Below are positions 55,465 to 64,000 of a stretch of 64,000 nt of DNA, piece after piece. A program made the translations under genes and the position numbers. The notes beneath the pieces are model-generated. The model worked only from the letters and a program-made list of their open reading frames with translations. It was not told the DNA's origin and did not search any database. Origin of the DNA: Pseudomonas cremoricolorata DSM 17059 = NBRC 16634 (GTDB taxonomy: Bacteria; Pseudomonadota; Gammaproteobacteria; Pseudomonadales; Pseudomonadaceae); the NCBI RefSeq assembly GCF_000425745.1, contig NZ_AUEA01000001.1, positions 496,001 through 560,000 of the forward strand. Reading direction: 5' to 3'. Position 1 is the stretch's first letter. Each line of letters begins with the position of its first letter.

Positions 55465-56698
55465 ACGGCTGTTCGCTCACCCTGCGCACCACGCCGCCCA
55501 CCGTCAGACCCTGAATCAGAATCGACGACAGCACCACGATGTAGGTGATCGACAGCAGCAGGTCGCGTTCTTCGCCGGCTGGCAGCGACAGCGCCAAGGC
55601 TACCGAAACACCGCCGCGCAGGCCGCCCCAGGTGAGCACGCGGATGGTGCCCTTGGGCACGCTGCGCCAGCGGCGCAACAGCAGAATGGCCGGCGCCACG
55701 GTCAGCAGGCGCGAGGCCAGTACCGCGATCGCCAGCACGCTGCCGGCGGCCAGGTGCAGCCAGTTGAACGGCAGCAGCAACAGCTCCAGGCCGATCAGGG
55801 CGAACAGCAGGGCGTTGAGCATGTCGTCGATCAGTTCCCAGAAGCCGTCCATGTAGCGCCGGGTCATGTCGTTCATCGCCAGGTTACGGCCCAGGTTGCC
55901 GATGATCAGACCGGCCACGACCATGGCGATCGGTGCCGAAACGTGCAGCTCGTAGCACATCACAGAACCGCCGATCACCAGCGCCAGTGTCAGCATGACC
56001 TCGACCTGGTACTGCTCGATGCCTTTGATCATGCGGTAGGTGGCGTAACCGATCAGGCCACCGAACAGCGCGCCGCCGACCGCTTCGCGCAGGAACAGCA
56101 TCGCGGTATCGGCCACGCTCGGCGTTTCGCCGAGCTGGGCGATGCCCAGCAGCACGGTGAACACCACCACTGCGGTGCCGTCATTGAACAGCGACTCACC
56201 GACGATGGTGGTTTTCAGCGGTTTCGGGGCGTTGGCGGTACGCAGCGCGCCGAGCACGGCGATGGGGTCGGTTGGCGAGATCAGCGCGCCGAACAGCAGG
56301 CAGTAGATCAGGCTGACCTGCCAGCCGAACAGGGCGAACACCCAATGCGCGAGCAGGCCGATCACCACCGTGGCGATCAACACACCGACGGTTGCCAACA
56401 GGCCGATCGGCCAGCGGTAGCTGCGCAGGTCGCCGAGGTTCACGTGCAGGGCGCCGGCGAACAGCAGGAACGACAGCATCCAGTGCATCAGCAGGTCGTT
56501 GAAGTCGATCTGGTTCATCAGGCCTTCGACCCGTTCTTCCAGGCCAGGGAAGCCGATGAAGCTCAGCCCCTGAATGATCAGCGAGAACACCAGGGCGGTG
56601 ACCATCACGCCAATGGCCGGGGGCAGGCCGATGAAACGGTAGTTCACATAGGTGAGGAGGGTGGTCAAGCAGATAAACGCAGCAACGAGTTCAAGCAT
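55463..56698 (-). CDS. Na+/H+ antiporter, CPA1/NhaP type
   Basis: A 411-residue inner-membrane cation/proton antiporter with about 12 helices. The ion-binding pair is in the ISPTDPIAVLGALR region (Asp-Asp-like), with GESLFNDGTAVVVF typical for the CPA1 family, and a conserved Arg in TWGGLRGGVSVALAL near the C terminus. The start at 56698 follows AGGATTC; a frame opening to 56956 has no support. Role in Na+ or pH homeostasis; the preferred cation is not readable. Confidence 0.93.
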   Translation of the reverse strand: MLELVAAFICLTTLLTYVNYRFIGLPPAIGVMVTALVFSLIIQGLSFIGFPGLEERVEGLMNQIDFNDLLMHWMLSFLLFAGALHVNLGDLRSYRWPIGLLATVGVLIATVVIGLLAHWVFALFGWQVSLIYCLLFGALISPTDPIAVLGALRTANAPKPLKTTIVGESLFNDGTAVVVFTVLLGIAQLGETPSVADTAMLFLREAVGGALFGGLIGYATYRMIKGIEQYQVEVMLTLALVIGGSVMCYELHVSAPIAMVVAGLIIGNLGRNLAMNDMTRRYMDGFWELIDDMLNALLFALIGLELLLLPFNWLHLAAGSVLAIAVLASRLLTVAPAILLLRRWRSVPKGTIRVLTWGGLRGGVSVALALSLPAGEERDLLLSITYIVVLSSILIQGLTVGGVVRRVSEQP

Positions 56699-56914
56699 CC
56701 TGAATCCTGTGGCAGTGGCTTCCAAGTCGAAACCCGAATGGTCCCGGGAGTGTTGTTTGATGATCTGACCGCGTGGTCGGGCACATGCTCTGACCAGAAA
56801 ACTCATCATCGTTCCGTTTGCAGGCGGCATAACGCCTGCAACCTGCGGTGAGTCGCGGTAAGGTAGCGCTCGAAATATCTGCTTACTTCTCAACGGTTCA
56901 AGGAGCTGTGCACG

Positions 56915-57748
56915 GTGTTGGCAACGTCTCTGGTACTGATCGCTGCGGTTCTGCATGCCACCTGGAACACCTTGATCAAGTTCAGCGGCGAGCGCTGGCT
57001 GGTGATTGCCTGCATGGACATGGTGGGGCTGATCTTCGCTCTGCCGCTGCTGGCCATGGTCGAGCCGCCGCCGGCCGATATCTGGTCGTGGCTGGCCGCC
57101 TCGGCGTTGGCCGAGCTGCTCTACCGTATTCTGTTGATCCAGGCGTATCGGGTGGGCGACCTAGGGCTGATCTACCCGCTGATGCGCGGTACGTCGCCGT
57201 TGGTGGTGCTGGCGTTGACCTTGCTGTTCGCTGGCGAAAGCCTGAGCGGCCAGCAGATCATCGGCATTCTGCTGATTCCATGTGGCATGGCGTGCCTGTT
57301 GTGGCAGGGCGGTGGCGGTGATCGCCTGCCTTGGTCGATGCTGCCGGTGGTGGCGCTGATCGGCTTGTGCATCGGCTGCTACACCTGGTTCGACGGTCAG
57401 GCCGTGCAGCGCTGGGGCAAGCCTTGGGATTACCTGGTATGGCTGACGCTATGCTGCTCACTGCCGTTTCCGCTGATTGCCGGGTCGACTCGCCGCACAG
57501 CATTCACCGCGTTCTGGCGTAGTCAGTGGCGGCTGGGGCTGGCAGTGGGTGTATGCGTGTTGCTCAGCTATGCCCTGGTGCTGTGGGCCATGCACCTGGG
57601 CTCGATCGCCGAGGCGGCTGCGCTGCGCGAGTTGAGTGTGATTCTGGTGGTGCTGCTGGGTATGCGCTATTTGAAGGAACCGTTCGGCGGCCCTAGACTT
57701 CTGGCCTGCGGGCTGGTCCTGGCTGGCGTATTGGTAATGAAGTTCTGA
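56915..57748 (+). CDS. DMT-superfamily (EamA) transporter
   Basis: A 277-residue inner-membrane transporter with ten predicted helices in two EamA halves. The first half includes LHATWNTLIKFSGERW and YRVGDLGLIYPLMRGTSPLVV; the second repeats the pattern with ALVLWAMHLGSIAEAAALRELSVI and ends in KEPFGGPRLLACGLVLAGVL. The GTG at 56915 follows AAGGAG. Substrate unknown (metabolite efflux or uptake). Divergent from the antiporter and 24 bp before the MAPEG gene. Confidence 0.92.
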   Translation: MLATSLVLIAAVLHATWNTLIKFSGERWLVIACMDMVGLIFALPLLAMVEPPPADIWSWLAASALAELLYRILLIQAYRVGDLGLIYPLMRGTSPLVVLALTLLFAGESLSGQQIIGILLIPCGMACLLWQGGGGDRLPWSMLPVVALIGLCIGCYTWFDGQAVQRWGKPWDYLVWLTLCCSLPFPLIAGSTRRTAFTAFWRSQWRLGLAVGVCVLLSYALVLWAMHLGSIAEAAALRELSVILVVLLGMRYLKEPFGGPRLLACGLVLAGVLVMKF

Positions 57749-57772
57749 CCCCTTGATCGTGGAGTTTTCGCT

Positions 57773-58159
57773 ATGACCGTCGCCCTCTGGTGCATTCTGT
57801 TCGCCATGTTCTTGCCGCCGCTGTGTGCACTGGGTGCCAAGCTCAGCAGTGGCCGTTTTGGTTTTCGTGAAAACCACGACCCGCGAGCGTTTCTCGACAC
57901 ATTGTCTGGCCTGCCACGGCGTCTGCACTCGGCGCAGCAGAACGGCTTCGAGACCTTCCCGGCGTTCGCGGCTGCGGTGCTGGTGGCCGATGTGGTCGGC
58001 AATGCCGAGCAAGTCACCCAGGATGTCCTGGGTGTGCTGTACATCACCAGCCGCCTGCTGTTCATCCTCTGCTACATGGCCGACCTGGCGGCGCTGCGCT
58101 CACTGGCATACTTCGCAGGCCTGATATTGACCGTCAGTTTCTTCGTCGTCTCGGTGTGA
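57773..58159 (+). CDS. MAPEG family membrane protein
   Basis: A 128-residue four-helix membrane protein of the MAPEG family (membrane-associated eicosanoid/glutathione metabolism). The central motif RLHSAQQNGFETFPAFAAAVLVAD (about residues 43-66) is diagnostic, with the FETFP core. The bacterial activity is not defined. It converges on mltA with one base between stops. Confidence 0.92.
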   Translation: MTVALWCILFAMFLPPLCALGAKLSSGRFGFRENHDPRAFLDTLSGLPRRLHSAQQNGFETFPAFAAAVLVADVVGNAEQVTQDVLGVLYITSRLLFILCYMADLAALRSLAYFAGLILTVSFFVVSV

Positions 58160-58160
58160 A

Positions 58161-59312
58161 TCACGGCACCTTGGGCACGTCCGGCAGCGGCTGACCTTTG
58201 GGCCAGAGCATCCAGATCTGCCCTTGCTGCTTCATGTTGCCGGCCAGCTCGCCGGCTTCGGGTCCGGTGCCCCAGAACAGGTCGGCACGCACTTCGCCGG
58301 TGATGGCGCCACCGGTATCCTGAGCGCCCACCGGGCGTACCACGGGGCTGCCGTCGGGTCGCGTGGTCGACAGCCACAGCAGGCTGCCCAGCGGAATCAC
58401 CTTGCGGTCGATGGCCACGCTGTAGCCGGCAGTCAGCGGCACGTTGAGCGAGCCGCGAGGGCCTTCGTTGCTGTCTGGCCGAGCGCTGAAGAACACGTAG
58501 CTGGGGTTGCTGGCGAGCAGCTCCGGTACGCGCTGCGGATGTGCCTGGGCCCAGTCATGAATGGCGCCCATGCTCACCTGGTCCTTGGTCAATCCACCCT
58601 GCTCGACCAGCCAACGGCCGATGGGACGATAGGGGTGGCCGTTCTGGTCGGCGTAGCCCAGGCGCAGTTGCCGGCCGTCCTCCAGCTGCACTCGCCCCGA
58701 ACCCTGGATTTGCAGGAATTGCAGGTCCATCGGGTCGGTCAGCCAGGCCAGCACCGGTGCGCTGACGCCGTCGCGGCTGATGACCTCGGCGGTGTCGTAG
58801 GGCTTGAGCACGCGGCCTTCGAGGCGACCGCGCAGGCGCTTGCCCTTGAGTTCCGGATAAACACTGGCGAGGTCGACCACCACCATGTCGTCAGGAATGC
58901 CGTACACCGGCACCGAGGCTTGGGCTGTCTGCTCGAGGCTGCCGCGGTAGACCGGCTCGTAGTACCCGGTGATCAGGCCGTTGGCCTGGTTCTGCGCCGA
59001 GCGCAGGCCGTACACCTCAAGGTGTTCCTGCAAGAAGCTGCGCACCGCCTGCGGCTCGCTCGGCAGCGTGGCGGCCGCCTGGCAGATCGGCGCCCAGGCC
59101 GGATCACGGGTGAGTTTCTCGCAGCCTTGGCGCCAGGTGGTGAAGCCGGCCAGCAGGTCGCTGTCGCTGACCGCAGGCAAGTCTTTCCAGGTGGCAGGGG
59201 CATAGGTGGCGATGGCGTGGGGCGCGGGCTTGTCCTGGTCGCCGCCGTTGCAGCCGGCCAGCAGTACCAGGGCCGTGAGGGTGCCGGTGAGGCGGCGCAG
59301 GGTTGAACTCAT
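58161..59312 (-). CDS. mltA: Membrane-bound lytic murein transglycosylase A
   Basis: Cleaves peptidoglycan strands by an intramolecular transfer giving anhydromuropeptides, from the periplasmic face of the outer membrane. It has 383 residues with lipobox LLAGC (Cys about residue 21). Family landmarks are LITGYYEPVYRGS (about residues 118-130), FLQIQGSGRVQLEDG and the C-terminal 3D domain with AQDTGGAITGEVRADLFWG containing the catalytic Asp. AAGGACA before the ATG. Divergent from the cytochrome gene with a 117-bp gap. Confidence 0.96.
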   Translation of the reverse strand: MSSTLRRLTGTLTALVLLAGCNGGDQDKPAPHAIATYAPATWKDLPAVSDSDLLAGFTTWRQGCEKLTRDPAWAPICQAAATLPSEPQAVRSFLQEHLEVYGLRSAQNQANGLITGYYEPVYRGSLEQTAQASVPVYGIPDDMVVVDLASVYPELKGKRLRGRLEGRVLKPYDTAEVISRDGVSAPVLAWLTDPMDLQFLQIQGSGRVQLEDGRQLRLGYADQNGHPYRPIGRWLVEQGGLTKDQVSMGAIHDWAQAHPQRVPELLASNPSYVFFSARPDSNEGPRGSLNVPLTAGYSVAIDRKVIPLGSLLWLSTTRPDGSPVVRPVGAQDTGGAITGEVRADLFWGTGPEAGELAGNMKQQGQIWMLWPKGQPLPDVPKVP

Positions 59313-59429
59313 GGGGCGGTGTCCTTGTACGGGTGAATGGGAAATTCGACCCTGAAATCAGTAAGGGATTGGTCTTTGCGGTGTGGGCCGTGATACTGGC
59401 GGGCCTTTTTCTCAGCCCGAGGCTCGCGG

Positions 59430-59876
59430 ATGTACAAGCGCTTCACTGCAATCCTCTGTATCACCCTGATCACTGCCGGTTGCGACCGAGTCGACCCCGA
59501 CTCGCCAGTGGCCAAACGCAAGGCAATTTTCAAAGAGCTGCTGCACACCAGTGAAAACCTTGGCGGCATGTTGCGCGGCCGCCTGCCGTTCGACGCTGGC
59601 GCTTTCGCTGAGGGTGCGGTCAAGCTCGATACCTTGGCGCACGAACCATGGCAGCATTTCGCCAAACAGCCCGAAGGCGCCAACAGCAGCGCCCGGCCCG
59701 AACTCTGGCAGCGCCAGGCGCGATTCGAAGACCTGGCCCGGCGGTTGGAGGCCAGCACCGCCGTGCTGCGCGAGCAGACCCGGCAGCAGGCACTGCAACC
59801 TGCCAGCCTGAAGGCGCCCATGGATGCGGTCGAGGCGGCCTGCAAGGCCTGCCATCAGGAGTTTCGCAACCACTGA
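59430..59876 (+). CDS. Cytochrome c'-like (class II) lipoprotein
   Basis: A 148-residue secreted heme protein. The signal ends in the lipobox ITAGC (Cys about residue 18). The mature part is a four-helix bundle with the C-terminal heme motif CKACHQEF (CXXCH, about residues 138-145) near its end, as in cytochromes c'. It has GAGG eight bases upstream. Probably an outer- or inner-membrane-anchored electron carrier or gas-binding cytochrome; partner unknown. Convergent with the DUF1090 gene (22-bp gap). Confidence 0.88.
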   Translation: MYKRFTAILCITLITAGCDRVDPDSPVAKRKAIFKELLHTSENLGGMLRGRLPFDAGAFAEGAVKLDTLAHEPWQHFAKQPEGANSSARPELWQRQARFEDLARRLEASTAVLREQTRQQALQPASLKAPMDAVEAACKACHQEFRNH

Positions 59877-59898
59877 AGTACGCCGTCAGTCTGGTGCC

Positions 59899-60294
59899 TT
59901 AGCGCTCGAGTTGGTCGACAGCGTCTTGCAGTTCTTTCTTCGACTCAGCGAGCTTTTCCTTGCGCTTGTTGATCTTCTCGGCGTCGCCTTTCTTCATCGC
60001 CTTGTCCAGGTCCTTGGTGCGTTGTGCCACTTCGTGGCGGGCCTCGAGCACCTTTTGCTCGCGCTCTTTGCGCAGGCTGGCGTCGGTGCAGTTGTCGGTA
60101 TTTTCCTTGAGCGCCTTTTCCAGGCCGGCGGCCTGGTTGGCGTTGCCGTGATCACGCGCTTGCTTGAGCTGATTCTCGATAGCGCTGCGCTTGGCGGCGC
60201 AGCCGGTCAGGCCGGCATCGGGCTGGGCAGCCTGGACGCCAGTGGCACCGAGAAGGAGGGTAGTCAGCAGGACGAGCGAGGATATCGGTTTCAT
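59899..60294 (-). CDS. DUF1090 family protein (YqjC-like)
   Basis: A 131-residue secreted protein with signal peptide MKPISSLVLLTTLLLGATGVQA. The mature part is a long charged helix (KALKENTDNCTDASLRKEREQKVLEARHEVAQR, DKAMKKGDAEKINKRKEKLAESKKEL) with two Cys that can form a disulfide (Cys about 33 and 75), as in DUF1090. AAGGGAGG stands upstream of the ATG. Function unknown. Confidence 0.9.
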   Translation of the reverse strand: MKPISSLVLLTTLLLGATGVQAAQPDAGLTGCAAKRSAIENQLKQARDHGNANQAAGLEKALKENTDNCTDASLRKEREQKVLEARHEVAQRTKDLDKAMKKGDAEKINKRKEKLAESKKELQDAVDQLER

Positions 60295-60361
60295 GTAAAG
60301 CCTCCCTTACGGGGCGGGGTAGCAAAAGTTGGGGGAAATCCTGCCTTGGTTTTGTGCTTTA

Positions 60362-60384
60362 AGAAACCCTTGATAGTGGTTTCT
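60362..60384 (-). terminator. Hairpin downstream of ligB
   Basis: AGAAACC and GGTTTCT pair over 7 bp (60362-60368/60378-60384) with a 9-base loop, 43 bp past the ligB stop on the minus strand. The following bases are not T-rich, so confidence is low. Confidence 0.35.
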
Positions 60385-60426
60385 GGCCATAACTCAGGCT
60401 TTTCTGACACCAAACGTTGCCAAACG

Positions 60427-62764
<2,338 letters not shown>

Positions 62765-62765
62765 A

Positions 62766-62797
62766 AAAGCCCCCGCCGATCGCTCGGCAGGGGCTTT
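62766..62797. terminator. Terminator for metK (and the hypothetical gene)
   Basis: AAAGCCCC and GCCG (62766-62778) pair with CGGC and GGGGCTTT (62785-62797), with single-base bulges. On the minus strand, the metK direction, the stem is followed by TTTTTCAT, giving a good intrinsic terminator; on the plus strand the T-run is short. Confidence 0.85.
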
Positions 62798-62816
62798 GGC
62801 GAAACCCAGGTTGGGC

Positions 62817-64000
62817 TTACAAGCCAGCCGCGACGCGCAGTTGCTCGGCGCGGTCGGTGCGTTCCCAGGTGAAGGTGGTGAAGGTGTCGTCACCCACGGT
62901 CTTCTGCTGCGGGGTACGGCCGAAGTGGCCGTAGGCAGCGGTCTCCTGGTACATCGGGTGGAGCAGGTCGAGCATGGTGGTGATGGCGTAGGGGCGCAGG
63001 TCGAAGCACTCGCGCACCAACTGCACGATACGAGCGTCGGAGACCTTGCCGGTGCCGAAGGTGTTGATCGAAATCGACGTTGGCTGGGCGACGCCAATGG
63101 CGTACGACACCTGGATTTCACAACGGTCGGCAAGGCCGGCAGCGACGATGTTCTTGGCCACGTAACGGCCGGCGTAGGCGGCGGAACGGTCGACTTTCGA
63201 TGGGTCTTTACCGGAGAACGCGCCGCCACCGTGGCGAGCCATGCCGCCGTAGGAGTCGACGATGATCTTGCGCCCGGTCAGGCCGCAGTCGCCCACCGGG
63301 CCACCGATGATGAAGTTGCCGGTCGGGTTGATGTGGAACTGGGTGTCCTTGTGCAGCAGCTCGGCCGGCAGCGTGTGCTTGACGATCAGTTCCATCACGC
63401 CATCGCGCAGGTCAGCGTAGGAAACGTCCGGGTTGTGCTGGGTCGACAGCACCACCGCATCGATACCGACCACTTTGCCGGCTTCGTAGCGGCAGGTGAC
63501 CTGCGACTTGGCGTCCGGACGCAGCCACGGCAGCAAGCCGGATTTGCGCGCTTCGGCCTGGCGCTCGACCAGACGGTGCGAGAAACAGATCGGCGCTGGC
63601 ATCAGCACTTCTGTTTCATTGCTGGCGTAGCCGAACATCAGGCCCTGGTCGCCTGCGCCCTGATCTTCGGGCTTGGAACGGTCGACGCCTTGGGCGATGT
63701 CCACCGACTGTTTGCCGATGATGTTCATCACTGCGCAGGTTGCGCCATCGAAGCCGACCTCGGAGCTGTTGTAGCCGATGTCGACGATGACTTTACGCAC
63801 CAGGTCTTCCAGGTCGACCCAGGCCGAGGTGGTAACTTCGCCAGCGATGATCGCCACGCCAGTCTTGACCAGGGTTTCACAGGCGACGCGGGCGTATTTG
63901 TCTTGGGTGATGATGGCGTCGAGGATCGCGTCGGAAATCTGGTCGGCGATTTTATCCGGGTGCCCTTCGGACACGGACTCGGACGTGAAAAGGGAGTATT
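62817..64000 (-). CDS. metK: S-adenosylmethionine synthetase, 5' end outside window
   Basis: Makes SAM from methionine and ATP. The frame runs into the right edge of the window: the sequence there reads [16 protein letters not shown], so only about three codons (Met-Ser-Glu) are missing. The remaining 393 residues include GHPDKIADQ (ATP site), [33 protein letters not shown] and the C-terminal region, all intact, consistent with a 396-residue enzyme. A terminator lies 20-51 bp past the stop. Together with ahcY and metF it completes most of the SAM cycle in this region. Confidence 0.97.
   Translation of the reverse strand, partial: YSLFTSESVSEGHPDKIADQISDAILDAIITQDKYARVACETLVKTGVAIIAGEVTTSAWVDLEDLVRKVIVDIGYNSSEVGFDGATCAVMNIIGKQSVDIAQGVDRSKPEDQGAGDQGLMFGYASNETEVLMPAPICFSHRLVERQAEARKSGLLPWLRPDAKSQVTCRYEAGKVVGIDAVVLSTQHNPDVSYADLRDGVMELIVKHTLPAELLHKDTQFHINPTGNFIIGGPVGDCGLTGRKIIVDSYGGMARHGGGAFSGKDPSKVDRSAAYAGRYVAKNIVAAGLADRCEIQVSYAIGVAQPTSISINTFGTGKVSDARIVQLVRECFDLRPYAITTMLDLLHPMYQETAAYGHFGRTPQQKTVGDDTFTTFTWERTDRAEQLRVAAGL

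Overview
The window is about 64 kb of GC-rich chromosome from a gamma-proteobacterium, almost certainly a fluorescent Pseudomonas close to the P. putida group. I base that on gene content and order (glgP-fbp, opgGH, tatABC with hisIE and ubiEJB, a pha locus, hslVU, pyrR-pyrB-pyrC', algH-tonB-gshB-pilGHIJ-chpA, bioA, ahcY-metF, metK), which matches what I remember of P. putida. No search was run. Coding density is high. I see no rRNA, tRNA, prophage, insertion-sequence transposase or CRISPR array.

Layout. 1-5.6 kb (+): 3' part of glycogen phosphorylase, fbp, a DUF924 protein, two small lipoproteins (one a lipocalin), proline iminopeptidase and dtd. 5.8-10.1 kb (+): opgG-opgH for osmoregulated periplasmic glucans. 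10.6-13.2 kb (+): a complete polar amino-acid ABC transporter. 13.2-15.2 kb (-): a chemoreceptor with a near-perfect FliA promoter. 15.3-21.4 kb (-): ubiE-ubiJ-ubiB-hisI-hisE-tatA-tatB-tatC-rsmE-like. 21.7-24.6 kb: a reduced polyhydroxyalkanoate locus (a granule-region gene, phaZ, phaC1). 24.7-27.2 kb (-): DUF971 gene and hslV-hslU behind a textbook heat-shock promoter. 27.4-33.3 kb (-): pyrR-pyrB-pyrC', ruvX, algH, tonB, gshB. 33.5-42.3 kb (+): the Pil-Chp surface-sensing system. 42.4-48.9 kb: hemolysin III, rsmE, bioA, an exported flavin amine oxidase with a repetitive tail, cytochrome b561 and YceI. 49.0-54.9 kb (-): rhlE, a periplasmic solute-binding protein, and ahcY-metF under an S-adenosylhomocysteine riboswitch. 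55.0-64 kb: a thioesterase, a Na+/H+ antiporter, a DMT transporter, a MAPEG protein, mltA, a cytochrome c'-like lipoprotein, a DUF1090 protein, ligB, an unknown gene, and the 5'-truncated metK.

Most interesting signals. (1) Two copies of a ~232-bp, multiply branched repeat (10291-10522 and, inverted, 21387-21619) with perfect 17-bp terminal inverted repeats. The hairpin tips differ in sequence yet stay self-complementary, and each copy sits 34-52 bp upstream of a start codon in the same orientation. (2) The pha locus lacks phaC2, phaD, phaF and phaI exactly between phaZ and the granule-region gene, which are now 12 bp apart. (3) Several regulatory sites can be read directly: a FliA promoter, a sigma-32 promoter, an ahcY promoter with SAH riboswitch and a hairpin at the Shine-Dalgarno, an intergenic terminator inside hslVU, and 12-bp direct repeats before the cytochrome b561 gene.

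Functional links: SAM metabolism (metK, ahcY, metF) is spread over the last 12 kb. Carbon storage appears twice (glycogen phosphorylase with fbp, and PHA). Envelope functions (Tat, Opg, TonB, MltA, AlgH) and chemosensory systems make up most of the rest.
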